From: Bradyrhizobium sp. 200
GTDB lineage: Bacteria; Pseudomonadota; Alphaproteobacteria; Rhizobiales; Xanthobacteraceae
DNA: 64,000 bases
Direction: 5' to 3'
Assembly: GCF_023100945.1 (NCBI RefSeq)
Contig: NZ_CP064689.1
Span: 3,640,001 to 3,704,000, forward strand
Shown here: positions 52,661-63,027 of the stretch, in pieces
How the letters are laid out: every line of letters begins with the position of its first letter
Numbering within the stretch: position 1 is the first letter of the stretch
The notes under the pieces: generated by a model
What the model was told of the DNA's origin: nothing
What the model saw: the letters and a program-made list of their open reading frames with translations, nothing else
Databases searched by the model: none
Program-made: the position numbers and the translations under genes

Positions 52661-53086
52661 ATGAGTGAGGACACTTTGGCAAAGGCCAGTACCGTAAAAG
52701 GCAACGTCCAGTTCATTCATACGCCGAGTGGCGACGATCTCGCGGTGCTGCCGCGTAGCGAATATGATCGGCTGGTCACTTTAGCCGCTGAGGCTCAGGA
52801 GGATGCCGCCGCAAGCCGGGTCGTCCGCAATTCCGCGCGTGCACTCCGGGAGGGGCGGGAAGTTGTGCTGCCCAAAGCTGTGGCCGATCGACTCGCAAAT
52901 GGCGACAACCCGGTGCGCGTCCTCCGCGACTGGCGCGGCATGATTCAAGGCGAGTTGGCGGTGGCGGTTGGGATCAGCCAGAACTACCTGTCTGAAATCG
53001 AAAACGGACGGCGCAAAGGGCCCGCCGAATTGCAGAAGAAATTCGCTCGCGCGCTTGGCGTGCCGGTAGACCTTTTGATTGACTAA
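52661..53086 (+). CDS. XRE family helix-turn-helix regulator with Phd-like N-terminal segment
   Basis: A 141-residue protein. Residues ~17-50 (NVQFIHTPSGDDLAVLPRSEYDRLV) resemble the N-terminal part of Phd/YefM antitoxins, and residues ~85-141 are a Cro/C1-type helix-turn-helix (QGELAVAVGISQNYLSEIENGRRKG). This layout recurs in rhizobial regulators. No toxin gene is adjacent, so an orphan antitoxin-like regulator is likely. The upstream palindromes are candidates for its binding sites. Confidence 0.85.
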   Translation: MSEDTLAKASTVKGNVQFIHTPSGDDLAVLPRSEYDRLVTLAAEAQEDAAASRVVRNSARALREGREVVLPKAVADRLANGDNPVRVLRDWRGMIQGELAVAVGISQNYLSEIENGRRKGPAELQKKFARALGVPVDLLID

Positions 53087-53105
53087 GTTCCTGCGAGGTT
53101 TGACG

Positions 53106-53567
53106 ATGACCGGATCAAGCAATCGACTGACCGGCGGCTGCCAGTGTGGAGCGCTGCGTTACGAGTGGCTGGAGAAACCGACGCATTCGAGTGTCTGTTT
53201 TTGCCGGATGTGCCAGAAGGCGTCCGGCCAGCCCTTCATGGGCTTGACCGGCGGTGAGCGAGAGAACTTGCGCTGGACGCGCGGCACGTTGTCGATCTTC
53301 AAGAGCTCCAACATGGTCGAGCGCGGCTTCTGCCGCGATTGCGGTACGCCGCTGACGTACTCTTTCGTCAGCGCCGGGCACATCAGCGTCGCGATCAACA
53401 GTCTCGATGATCCCGAAGCGATGCCGCCGACTCGGCAGTTCGACATCGAGAGCAAGGTCTCCTGGGTCGACGGCATTCACACGTTGCGCGCGTCGAAGGC
53501 CGACGATTGGCTCGAGGCCAAGGGTGTAACTCTCGTTAGCAATCAACATCCGGACAAGCCGGATTGA
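53106..53567 (+). CDS. GFA family protein (Mss4-like zinc fold)
   Basis: A 153-residue protein of the glutathione-dependent formaldehyde-activating family. Zinc ligands appear as CQCGALRYEW, CFCRMCQKASG and FCRDCGTPL. Most family members are not proven formaldehyde enzymes. ATG 53106 is preceded by GCGAGG; an earlier TTG at 53079 overlaps the XRE stop and is less likely. It sits 19 bp after the XRE gene and may be co-transcribed with it. The 279-bp gap that follows shows no gene. Confidence 0.88.
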   Translation: MTGSSNRLTGGCQCGALRYEWLEKPTHSSVCFCRMCQKASGQPFMGLTGGERENLRWTRGTLSIFKSSNMVERGFCRDCGTPLTYSFVSAGHISVAINSLDDPEAMPPTRQFDIESKVSWVDGIHTLRASKADDWLEAKGVTLVSNQHPDKPD

Positions 53568-53846
53568 TTCGTTCGGACCGGACACTTGCTGCCGGTGCTG
53601 CCGTGCTCGTGCTGCGTTTTCAGAGCGGTGTCGCGTAGAAATCTCCCCCTGAAAGGCAGGGCAGGGCTAGCGTATTTGATCATCCTCCCACCCGAAGCGA
53701 AGCGGAGCATGGGAGGGGTCCGCCGCAGCAGAAAAATTCGACGGTTTCACCGCTCCGCTCACCGGGAGCGGCTATTGTCCGAGCCGGATTATCACCTAAA
53801 TCCTGCGTGACGCTGGTATGCACCGCGCCAGCCGCTGGAGGTCCGC

Positions 53847-54095
53847 ATGATCTACGTTCTCGCTGCCTTGTTGCCGCCGCTTGGGCTGCTCCTGAACGGG
53901 CAGCCGTTTTCGGCGATCTTCAATCTGGTTCTGATCGTGTTTTGCCTGGTTTTCGGGCTGATTTTCCACGTCCTGTTGCTGGTGCCGTCGGCGCATGCGC
54001 TGATCGCGGTTCACATGAAGCGGGAGGACCGGCGGCACCGCGAGGTAGTGGAGGCGATCCGTCAGCATGGCCCGCCGCCTGGATATCGGTCCTAA
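53847..54095 (+). CDS. YqaE/Pmp3-like small membrane protein
   Basis: An 82-residue protein with two membrane segments: LAALLPPLGLLLNGQPFSAI and the adjacent FNLVLIVFCLVFGLIFHVLL. The LLPPLGLLL start and two-helix hairpin match Pmp3/YqaE proteolipids, which are usually about 55 residues; here a charged cytoplasmic tail of ~30 residues (MKREDRRHREVVEAI) is added. A GGAGG-like purine stretch lies before the ATG. Probable inner-membrane protein of unknown role. Confidence 0.7.
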   Translation: MIYVLAALLPPLGLLLNGQPFSAIFNLVLIVFCLVFGLIFHVLLLVPSAHALIAVHMKREDRRHREVVEAIRQHGPPPGYRS

Positions 54096-54266
54096 GGCGC
54101 CCCGCTAACCCCTTGGGATTGCGGCTTTTCCCGAAAAGCTTGTGCATAGCTGGCAAACGCTTTGATTCGGCGTCCCGCCATGCTATCGACCACCGTCAAC
54201 CCCACCGATGGGCTTCGATTCGACGGCGATGCCGATAGCATCGCCGAAGGCGGCGTTCATCCATAA

Positions 54267-55796
<1,530 letters not shown>

Positions 55797-55819
55797 GTTC
55801 CGACAGGCGGAATTTCCTT

Positions 55820-55863
55820 CCGTCATTCCGGGGCGATGCGAAGCATCGAACCCGGAATGACGG
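55820..55863. repeat. Short CGTCATTCCGGGG-type inverted repeat
   Basis: CCGTCATTCCGGG...CCCGGAATGACGG with an inner GATGCGAAGCATC hairpin: a compact 44-bp copy of the family at 8744-8849. It follows guaB by 23 bp and could form its terminator or transcript-stabilising hairpin. Confidence 0.82.
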
Positions 55864-55892
55864 TGTTGGATTAGACGTCATTCTCCCTCCAC

Positions 55893-55970
55893 CGTCATTG
55901 CGAGCGCAGCGAAGCAATCCATTTCGCCGCTTGCGGAGGCATGGATTGCTTCGCTACGCTCGCGATGACG
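55893..55970. repeat. CGTCATTGCGAGCG-type inverted repeat
   Basis: Left arm CGTCATTGCGAGCGCAGCGA plus AGCAATCCAT; right arm ATGGATTGCTTCGCTACGCT ending CGCGATGACG. Same family as 29070-29147 and 40681-40791, with a few arm substitutions. With the copy at 55820 it fills the guaB-reductase gap. Confidence 0.85.
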
Positions 55971-56002
55971 AAAACAACAAGCAACAATCCGGAGGAACCA
56001 TC

Positions 56003-57025
56003 ATGTCCCAGGGCAAACGCATCGTCCTCGCTTCTCGCCCCGTCGGCGAGCCAAAGCCCTCCGATTTCCGCCTTGAGGAATGCCCGGTGCCGACGCCCGG
56101 CGCGGGCGAAGTCCTCCTGCGCACCATCTGGCTCTCGCTCGATCCCTACATGCGCGGCCGCATGAGCGACGGGCCGTCCTATGCCCAGCCGGTGCCGATC
56201 AACGGCGTGATGGAAGGCGGCACGGTGAGCGAGGTGATCGCCTCCAATAATCCTTCATTCGCCAAGGGAGACATCGTGCTGTCGCGCGCCGGCTGGCAGA
56301 CGCACGCCATCTCCGACGGCAAGGGCCTGGCAAAGATCGATCCCAAGATTGCGCCGATCTCGACCGCGGTCGGCGTGCTCGGCATGCCCGGCATGACCGC
56401 CTATACGGGCCTGCTCGATATCGGCAAGCCGCAGGCCGGTGAGACCGTGGTCGTTGCGGCCGCCTCCGGCGCAGTCGGCTCGGCCGTCGGCCAGATCGCG
56501 AAGATCAAGGGCGCACGCGCGGTCGGCATTGCCGGCGGCAAGGACAAATGCGCCTATGTCAAGAAAGAGCTCGGCTTCGACGATTGCCTCGATCATCGCG
56601 ATCCCGATCTCGCCGCGAAGCTGAAAGACGCCTGCCCGAAGGGCATCGACGTCTATTTCGAAAATGTCGGCGGCGCGGTGTTCGAGGCGGTGTTCCCGCT
56701 GCTCAACGCGTTCGCGCGCATTCCCGTCTGCGGCCTGATCGCGCATTACAACGATACGCAGGCGGTGGCGCCGAAATGGGCGCCGGCGATGATGCGCGCC
56801 GTGCTGACCAAGCGCCTCACCATCCGCGGCTTCATCGTCAGCGATTTCGCCGCGCGTCACGGCGATTTCCTGCGCGACATGTCGGGCTGGGTGCGCGAGG
56901 GCAAGGTCAAGCACAAGGAATTCGTCACCGAAGGCCTCGACAGCGCGCCTGGCGCGTTCATGGGTCTCTTGAAGGGCGCCAATTTCGGCAAGCAGTTGGT
57001 GCGCGTCGGGCCCGACAAGGTGTGA
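56003..57025 (+). CDS. NADP-dependent medium-chain oxidoreductase (CurA/leukotriene B4 12-hydroxydehydrogenase-like)
   Basis: A 340-residue zinc-independent medium-chain reductase. The N-terminal [10 protein letters not shown] (~51-60) and the cofactor motif [13 protein letters not shown] (~149-161) are those of prostaglandin/curcumin double-bond reductases, which reduce alpha,beta-unsaturated carbonyls with NADPH. No zinc ligands are seen. ATG 56003 follows CGGAGGAACC. An SDR gene follows 30 bp later, probably in the same operon. Confidence 0.9.
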   Translation: MSQGKRIVLASRPVGEPKPSDFRLEECPVPTPGAGEVLLRTIWLSLDPYMRGRMSDGPSYAQPVPINGVMEGGTVSEVIASNNPSFAKGDIVLSRAGWQTHAISDGKGLAKIDPKIAPISTAVGVLGMPGMTAYTGLLDIGKPQAGETVVVAAASGAVGSAVGQIAKIKGARAVGIAGGKDKCAYVKKELGFDDCLDHRDPDLAAKLKDACPKGIDVYFENVGGAVFEAVFPLLNAFARIPVCGLIAHYNDTQAVAPKWAPAMMRAVLTKRLTIRGFIVSDFAARHGDFLRDMSGWVREGKVKHKEFVTEGLDSAPGAFMGLLKGANFGKQLVRVGPDKV

Positions 57026-57055
57026 GCCGTCACAACATCTCGGAGAAGATGAAGC

Positions 57056-57826
57056 ATGGCAGGAATTCTTGATGGCAAGGTAGCGCTGATCACTGGTGGG
57101 GCCTCCGGGATCGGGCAGGCGACCGCGGTGGTGATGGCGCGAGAAGGCGCGCGGGTGGCGGTGGCCGATCGCACCGAGGCGGACGCCGCGGCGACGGTCG
57201 CGCTGATCAATGCGGCCGGCGGCCAGGCGATCGCCGTCGGCGGCGACGTGACGCGTGAAGCCGACGTGGCTGCGATGGTGACCCGCACGGTCTCGGCCTT
57301 CGGCCGGATCGATTGCGCATTCAACAATGCGGGGATCGCCGGACGCGCCGTCGGACCGGCGGGCCAGCGTTCGCATGAGCTCAGTCAGGAGGCGTTTGAC
57401 ACCATGCTGGCGGTGAACTTGAGGGGCGTCTTCCTCTGCCTCAAGCACGAAGTCGCGCAGATGCTGGCGCAAGGCGGTGGTGGCGCGATCGTCAACACGG
57501 CTTCCATCGCCGGACTGATTGGCCTCGCCACCTCGGCCCACTACGTGGCGGCCAAGCACGGCGTGGTCGGGCTGACCAAGAGCGCGGCGATCGAATATGC
57601 CCAGGACGGCATCCGCGTGAACTGCGTCAATCCCGGTTATATCGCGACGCCGATGACCAAGGAGACGATGGAAGAACGCGGCGCGGAAATACTGGCCAAG
57701 GTGCCGATGCGGCGCATGGGCGTTCCCGGCGAGATCGCGGAAGCCGTGGCGTGGATGTGTTCGGACAAGGCGTCCTTCATGACCGGTGCGACGCACGTCG
57801 TCGACGGCGGATATTACGCCGCATAA
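57056..57826 (+). CDS. SDR family oxidoreductase
   Basis: A 256-residue classical short-chain dehydrogenase. Cofactor motif TGGASGIG (13-20), NNAG (~89), catalytic Ser in NTASIAGLIG and Tyr-x3-Lys in HYVAAKHG, and the C-terminal TGATHVVDGGYYAA are intact. Substrate unknown. It is downstream of the medium-chain reductase; both reduce carbonyl-type compounds and may act together. Confidence 0.92.
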   Translation: MAGILDGKVALITGGASGIGQATAVVMAREGARVAVADRTEADAAATVALINAAGGQAIAVGGDVTREADVAAMVTRTVSAFGRIDCAFNNAGIAGRAVGPAGQRSHELSQEAFDTMLAVNLRGVFLCLKHEVAQMLAQGGGGAIVNTASIAGLIGLATSAHYVAAKHGVVGLTKSAAIEYAQDGIRVNCVNPGYIATPMTKETMEERGAEILAKVPMRRMGVPGEIAEAVAWMCSDKASFMTGATHVVDGGYYAA

Positions 57827-57933
57827 AGCGAGCCGCGGGGAACACGCAAGCTGAACCTCACGGTCACTTGAGACGGATGGCGGAACGTCCTTTTGCAAGC
57901 ATCGTTGGCTTCGACATCCAATGGAGAAGCCAA

Positions 57934-58212
57934 ATGATGAACTGCAAGAAACTATCGCTCGGCCTGGTTGCCGCAACGATGCTGGCCACTCCTGCAATGG
58001 CTCAAGTGGTCTACCAGGAACCCGGCGTGATGAGCTTTAATCATCCGAACTCCGCTTACGTCACAGGAGGTTACGGCGTCAGGGCCCCGGACCGACCAGG
58101 CTACTGGCACGGTAACCGGTTTCATCCGGCCCCACGGGTTGGCGCATTTGCGACAGCACCATGGGACGATGGTTCCTACCCTTCCTATGGCCTTGTTGAG
58201 CGCCAATGGTGA
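57934..58212 (+). CDS. Small secreted hypothetical protein
   Basis: A 92-residue protein with a clear Sec signal peptide (MMNCKKLSLGLVAATMLATP, cleavage after AMA, mature N-terminus Gln). The mature part is rich in Gly, Pro, Tyr and aromatic residues (GYGVRAPDRPGYWHGNRFHP), without Cys. AGAGAAGCC lies before the ATG. A longer upstream frame overlaps the SDR gene and is rejected. Probable small periplasmic protein; function unknown. Confidence 0.7.
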   Translation: MMNCKKLSLGLVAATMLATPAMAQVVYQEPGVMSFNHPNSAYVTGGYGVRAPDRPGYWHGNRFHPAPRVGAFATAPWDDGSYPSYGLVERQW

Positions 58213-58229
58213 TGCGCTTTGACGTGTGA

Positions 58230-58264
58230 AGCATGATCCTGAAATCTTCCGAGAAAGTCATGCT
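58230..58264. repeat. AGCATGA...TCATGCT stem-loop in a convergent junction
   Basis: Seven-base arms AGCATGA (58230-58236) and TCATGCT (58258-58264) flank 21 bases. It lies between the convergent secreted-protein and metallophosphoesterase genes and resembles a decayed short dispersed repeat. A terminator role is possible. Confidence 0.4.
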
Positions 58265-58302
58265 CAAATCGAACTGATGCAGCGGGTGACGATTTGAAAA
58301 AG

Positions 58303-59145
58303 TCATCCATTCGGGGATTTGCTGTCAATCAGCGTATCCAGGCTAACATCGGTCTGTCCCGGCGCCCGGACGTGCCGGACTTCAAAACTGTCGGGCTGGA
58401 AACGATACTCCACCAGCCCGACTTCCTTGACGCCGATCACGTCCTGCATCCGGTCGGGAATGACGAAGCCGGCGGACGGTGCCCAGACGTGGCGGGTGTG
58501 GCCAAAGGTGAAGTCGCGGCGCTGGTGAACGTGACCGCTTGCCACCAACCGCAAATCGACATCGCCGAACAACTCGATTACCTGCTTGCGCCGGGGCTGA
58601 GGCACGTAGCGGATCGCGGATGCTTCAATCTCGGGATCCTCGGGCGTGTTCAGATAGAGCGGCTTGTGCAGGAACAGTGCCACAGGCTTGCCGTTCACGC
58701 TTGCAAGTTCTGAGACCAGCCAACCGAACTGCTCGGCCTCGCTCTCGATGCCGGTGTTCATGATCAGCGAGTTCAGCCCGATAAAACACCAGCCAGCCGC
58801 GTCGAAACGCCAATAGTCCTCGCCGATGACGGACAGATATTTCCGCCGCTCGTCCTCGGTCGCCGGTTGCTTTGGCGCGGGGCCGACCGCCGTCGGGTTG
58901 TCGCCGATGTCGTGATTGCCGGGCAAGAGCCTGCACGGCACCGGCAGCGCGTCATGCAATTCTTTCGCGAATTCGAGATCGCTGCGGCTGGTGGGCCCGT
59001 CGAAGGAAATGTCGCCGCTGTTGATCACGAGATCCGGGCGCGTCGCGTCGATATGTTCGCCGACACGGTGAAAATTGTCGGTGAGTTTTTGCAGACGGCG
59101 GGCGAGGTGGGTGTCGGAAATTTGCGTCAGGCGGAATTCGGACAT
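58303..59145 (-). CDS. Metallophosphoesterase, CpdA-like
   Basis: A 280-residue calcineurin-type phosphoesterase. Metal motifs in order: SDTHLA (Asp, His), NSGDISFDG, LLPGNHDIGD, FLHKPL and ASGHVHQRRD. Closest in style to class III cAMP phosphodiesterases, but the substrate could be another phosphodiester. ATG 59145 follows AAGGA. No signal peptide, so cytosolic. Confidence 0.9.
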   Translation of the reverse strand: MSEFRLTQISDTHLARRLQKLTDNFHRVGEHIDATRPDLVINSGDISFDGPTSRSDLEFAKELHDALPVPCRLLPGNHDIGDNPTAVGPAPKQPATEDERRKYLSVIGEDYWRFDAAGWCFIGLNSLIMNTGIESEAEQFGWLVSELASVNGKPVALFLHKPLYLNTPEDPEIEASAIRYVPQPRRKQVIELFGDVDLRLVASGHVHQRRDFTFGHTRHVWAPSAGFVIPDRMQDVIGVKEVGLVEYRFQPDSFEVRHVRAPGQTDVSLDTLIDSKSPNG

Positions 59146-59214
59146 GGACCATTCCTTTCGGTCCAATCATAGCCGCAGCCGAAGTCGGAACGATGACGAA
59201 AACGCCTGAGCGGC

Positions 59215-60192
59215 TCAGCCCAGCGTCCGCCGCCAGAAAGCTTGCATATCTGTTTTAAACAGCTCTGCATCGCCGTCGTGGCTTCCAATTCTGGCGCCCT
59301 TGCGGCCGTAGCCGGCCTTCAGCGCATAGACCATCAGGTCGCGATCGACGAGCTTGCTGTCCGCAACACTGGTGAGCGGATGAATGAAGGCGCCGTCATT
59401 GGCGATATAGGCCGTGGGCGCGGCAGGGGAGACGGATGCGTCGGGAACGTTCTCGATGCCAGTGCCGCGGTCAAAGCTGTGCTGCGCGCCGCCGATCAGC
59501 CGCATCGTCGCCTTGCTGCCGGAAAGGCGGATGGCCTGGATGTGGCCCTGCACCTGCATCGGCGAACACCACTCGTCCGCATCGCCCATGAGGACGCGGA
59601 TTTCGGTTTCATCGACGGATGGATCGAGGAACTGATGGCCGCTCCAGGGATAGGCGGCGAGCACGCTGCGAAAACCTGCGCCGGCGCCGACCACCGCATC
59701 GGCAAAGCGGCGCGTCGCAGCCGTCAGCACCGCCGAGCCGCCGCGGCTGTGGCCTTGCGCGCCGATCCGGGAAGCGTCGATCTCCGGATGCACTGACAGC
59801 ACCTGCCAGGCCGCCAGCACGTCATAGGCGCTGGCGGCAAAGGAGAACTGGGTCTGGTTGGCGACGGTGGACGTCACGTCGCGCGCGCCAAAGCTGTCGA
59901 GCACGAAGGCGGCAAAGCCGTCGTCGACCACCGTTTCGGCATGTTTGACGTGCGAGGGTGCGACGCCGAGGCTGCCCGGCACCACCATGACAAGCGGGAG
60001 CTTTCCGTTGCGTTTGCGATGTTCGGAGGATGGCAGGAACAGCTTGCCGTCGATCGCTAGCCGCGGCAGGTCGGCAGAATTGCTGATGACGTGGAAGTAG
60101 TTGACCGGATTGGCGGTGGGGATTTCGAGATTCTGTCCCTTGCTTTGTCCTTTGGCGCCGTTGAAGACGATGTCCTGATCGCGAAAACGCAA
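59215..60192 (-). CDS. Dienelactone hydrolase-like alpha/beta hydrolase
   Basis: A 325-residue alpha/beta hydrolase. The nucleophile elbow is AQGHSRGGSAV, with the Ser in GHSRGG; a probable catalytic Asp in LMGDADEWCSP and His in GGAQHSFDRG complete the triad. The start is TTG 60192, with AGGAGG 14 bases and GGAG about 7 bases upstream. No signal peptide is seen. Substrate unknown; ester or lactone hydrolysis is inferred from the family. A 230-bp gap without genes precedes it. Confidence 0.85.
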   Translation of the reverse strand: MRFRDQDIVFNGAKGQSKGQNLEIPTANPVNYFHVISNSADLPRLAIDGKLFLPSSEHRKRNGKLPLVMVVPGSLGVAPSHVKHAETVVDDGFAAFVLDSFGARDVTSTVANQTQFSFAASAYDVLAAWQVLSVHPEIDASRIGAQGHSRGGSAVLTAATRRFADAVVGAGAGFRSVLAAYPWSGHQFLDPSVDETEIRVLMGDADEWCSPMQVQGHIQAIRLSGSKATMRLIGGAQHSFDRGTGIENVPDASVSPAAPTAYIANDGAFIHPLTSVADSKLVDRDLMVYALKAGYGRKGARIGSHDGDAELFKTDMQAFWRRTLG

Positions 60193-60422
60193 AGTTACAC
60201 TCCTCCTGCGGCTGCTCTTGGGGCGGCTGCCATCAAAAATAGAGTAAAGCGCTGGTTCTTCCCGTCAAAGCAAATGTGCCCAGCGGTCTCGCCGGCTATT
60301 GTTTCTCAGTGTCCAGCCAACACCTGTCGTCTGCATGTTGGCGGGCATACCGACGCCTGGCAACCGCATTGATTGTGCCGAAACCGATCGTTGCGGGCGG
60401 TATCGGCGCGGCCAGCCGCGCC

Positions 60423-61115
60423 TCAGAGCACGCGATAACGGATCGCGAAGGCGTCATGAAGTTCTGATGTCACCGTGTCGCCATTGGCGGGAACGATGCC
60501 GTCGGCCAGATGCCACGGCCCGAACCCGTGGGAACGCGACGGGCTCGCCGGCAGCCGCAGGCGGAATGTGCCCTGGGCCCGGCCGGGCAGGTTCAGCACC
60601 ATCGCGCGCTCGGTGGTGCGGTAATCGAGCGTCACCGTTCCGCGCAGAATGCTGCGGCCGTCGGGGGCGGAGGCCAGATTCTCCTGAACCTTGGCGAGCT
60701 TCTGGTTCCGGTCGGTCAGCAGCTCGACCTGGGTGTCGGCGGCGGTCGCGAGCACGGCCTTCGGCAGGCGTATTTCAAATTCCACCGCAGGCTTCGCCGG
60801 ATTGAGGCCGAGATAGGCCAGTGCCGCGTTCCGCATGTCCGAGACGACGAAGGCGAGCAGGACGAGCACGGCGGAGGCGGCGAGGCTGTGCTTGAAGACG
60901 TCGCGCCGGCTGCGGTAGCCGCTGCGAAAATAAACCGACAGCACGATCGCAACCGCCAGCGCCGCGGCGATGCCGGCCAATCCCGACATGATGACGCCAA
61001 GGCCGCCATCGAGGCTGTCGCTGAGCCCCATCGCCCGCAGAAAGGACGTCACGGAATCGGCGGGCAGCTCGGCCGCGCGGCCGGCGCCGTTCAGGATCGG
61101 GGAAGTGATGTTCAT
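60423..61115 (-). CDS. Hypothetical membrane protein
   Basis: A 230-residue protein not recognised. Residues ~40-62 (VIMSGLAGIAAALAVAIVLS) and ~78-95 (SLAASAVLVLLAFVVS) are two membrane segments separated by a short basic loop (YFRSGYRSRRDVFKH). The C-terminal ~125 residues look like a soluble beta-rich domain (FEIRLPKAVLATAADTQVEL, then GTVTLDYRTTERAMVLNLPG), probably periplasmic. Divergent from the MAPEG gene. Confidence 0.75.
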   Translation of the reverse strand: MNITSPILNGAGRAAELPADSVTSFLRAMGLSDSLDGGLGVIMSGLAGIAAALAVAIVLSVYFRSGYRSRRDVFKHSLAASAVLVLLAFVVSDMRNAALAYLGLNPAKPAVEFEIRLPKAVLATAADTQVELLTDRNQKLAKVQENLASAPDGRSILRGTVTLDYRTTERAMVLNLPGRAQGTFRLRLPASPSRSHGFGPWHLADGIVPANGDTVTSELHDAFAIRYRVL

Positions 61116-61289
61116 CGCCTGCTCGCGGGTTGCTTCAGGGCCGGTTCGAGACCAGAACCATCGGAATTCTCGATAGTTGGTCGCTTGGGCTGTCTTCGTG
61201 GTTCAAGCGGGCCAGGCAAGTGGATTTGTCAGGCGAGGGACGCCTCGTTATTGCTTTAAGGCGCGGTGCAGGTTTCGGGGGAGATTCTC

Positions 61290-61712
61290 ATGTCGCTTCA
61301 AATGGTTTTGCTGCCGGTCTTTGTTCTGGTCGGGCTCACTTTCTTCCTGATGCTGTGGATGGTGACGGCCCGCACCAAGGCGGTGAAGGCCCGGGAAACC
61401 AGCCTGAAGGACATCGCGGCGGGGCAGCCGAAATATCCGGCCCGCGTCGCCCAGATCGGCAATTGCTTCTCAAATCAGTTCGAAGTACCCGTCCTGTTCT
61501 ACTTCCTGATCGCGCTGGCGCTGCCGCTGCGCCGGGCCGATCTCTTCATCGTGCTGATGTCCTGGGTGTTCGTGGTGACCCGATTTGCCCATGCCGGCAT
61601 TTTCGTCACGTCGAACAACATCCAGCAGCGCAGCCTGGCCTGGTTTGCCGGCGTGCTGGTGCTATTGGCAATGTGGATCTACTTCGCGCTGAAGCTGCTG
61701 CTTCTGATTTAG
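61290..61712 (+). CDS. MAPEG family membrane protein
   Basis: A 140-residue protein with four membrane segments. The segment ARVAQIGNCFSNQFEVPVLFY contains the conserved Asn-Gln-x-Glu area of MAPEG enzymes, which bind glutathione in the membrane. ATG 61290 follows GGGGGAGA. It is followed after 10 bp by the RsmB-like methyltransferase, so the genes probably share a transcript. Its reaction is unknown. Confidence 0.85.
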   Translation: MSLQMVLLPVFVLVGLTFFLMLWMVTARTKAVKARETSLKDIAAGQPKYPARVAQIGNCFSNQFEVPVLFYFLIALALPLRRADLFIVLMSWVFVVTRFAHAGIFVTSNNIQQRSLAWFAGVLVLLAMWIYFALKLLLLI

Positions 61713-61722
61713 AAAGTTTTGA

Positions 61723-63027
61723 ATGACTCCCGCTGCCCGGCTGTCCGCCGCCATCGAACTGATCGAGACCATCGACGTGCAACGCGTTCCCGCGGCAAAG
61801 GCGCTGAAGGAGTGGGGCACCGCGCATCGCTATGCCGGCTCGGGCGACCGCGCCGCGATTTCGGGCCTGATCTGGGACGTGCTGCGGCGGCGGGCGTCGA
61901 GCGCCTGGCTGATGGACGCCGACACGCCGCGGGCGCGCGTGCTCGGCATGATGCGGCTCGAGCGCGGCATGACTACCGAGGCGATTGCCGCGCTGTGCGA
62001 TGGCGGACGTTTTGCGCCGGAACCGCTGAGCGAGGCCGAGCGATCAGCGCTCACCTCGCGCACCCTCGACGGCGCGCCGCCGCACATTGCCGGCGACTAT
62101 CCGGAATGGCTGGATGCGCATCTGGCCGCCGTGTTCGGCGACGACCGCGTGGCCGAGGCCACCGCGATGGCAAGCCGCGCGCCGCTTGATCTGCGCGTCA
62201 ACACGCTGAAGGCCAAGCGCGAAAAAGTTCTCGCCTCGCTCAGGCATCTCGGCGCGCAGGAAACGCCGTGGTCGCCGATTGGCCTGCGCATCGAGCTCGG
62301 CGCCGACGCGCGCAATCCCGGCATTCACGCCGAGGAGGATTTCATCAAGGGCGCCGTCGAGGTGCAGGACGAGGGCTCGCAACTGGCCGCATTGTTCTCG
62401 GCGGCAAAGCCCGGCGAGCAGGTGATCGATCTCTGCGCCGGCGCCGGCGGCAAGACGCTGGCGCTCGCGGCGATGATGCAAGGCAAGGGGAGATTGATCG
62501 CGACCGACCGCGACAAGCGCCAGTTCGCGCCGATCTATGAGCGGCTGTCGCGAGCCGGCGTCCACAATGCCGATGTGCGCGCGCCGAAAGGCGACAGCGA
62601 TCCATTGTCTGACATCAAGGCCTCGGCCGATCTCGTGCTGATCGACGCGCCCTGCACCGGCACCGGTACCTGGCGCCGCAACCCCGATGCCAAATGGCGC
62701 ATGCGCCCCGGCGCGCTCGAAGTTCGCTTGAAGGACCAGGCCGAAGTGCTTGATCGCGCGAGCGCACTGGTCAAGCCGGGCGGCCGCATCGCCTATGTCA
62801 CCTGCTCGGTGCTCCCTGCGGAAAACGGCGAGCAGGTGCGTGCGTTCATCGCGCGCCATCCGGAATTTTCGATTCAGCCACTGAACGAGACGGCGAGCGT
62901 GCTATGGGACAAGGCCGAAGATTTCGAAAACGCCGCGCGGCAGTCTCCCGAAGGCTGGCTGATGACGCCGCGCCGCACCGGCACGGACGGTTTTTTTGTA
63001 TCGATACTGAGAAGGAATTCGTCGTGA
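61723..63027 (+). CDS. RsmB/NOP family rRNA cytosine-C5 methyltransferase
   Basis: A 434-residue SAM-dependent RNA methyltransferase. An N-terminal NusB-like helical region (~1-130) is followed by the PUA-like/RFM segment and the SAM motif VIDLCAGAGGKTLALAA (~236). Catalytic cysteines occur in DAPCTGTGTW and VTCSVLPAEN. Likely modifies 16S rRNA. Its stop overlaps the GTG start of the next gene by four bases (GTGA). Confidence 0.92.
   Translation: MTPAARLSAAIELIETIDVQRVPAAKALKEWGTAHRYAGSGDRAAISGLIWDVLRRRASSAWLMDADTPRARVLGMMRLERGMTTEAIAALCDGGRFAPEPLSEAERSALTSRTLDGAPPHIAGDYPEWLDAHLAAVFGDDRVAEATAMASRAPLDLRVNTLKAKREKVLASLRHLGAQETPWSPIGLRIELGADARNPGIHAEEDFIKGAVEVQDEGSQLAALFSAAKPGEQVIDLCAGAGGKTLALAAMMQGKGRLIATDRDKRQFAPIYERLSRAGVHNADVRAPKGDSDPLSDIKASADLVLIDAPCTGTGTWRRNPDAKWRMRPGALEVRLKDQAEVLDRASALVKPGGRIAYVTCSVLPAENGEQVRAFIARHPEFSIQPLNETASVLWDKAEDFENAARQSPEGWLMTPRRTGTDGFFVSILRRNSS

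Noticed and set aside
53568..53846. Possible small gene in the gap after the GFA gene
   Set aside because: Frames here lack ribosome sites and recognisable composition; only short GC-rich tracts were seen.
56255..57997. Minus-strand open frame of 580 codons across the reductase and SDR genes
   Set aside because: It spans two recognised genes on the opposite strand and has no family features.
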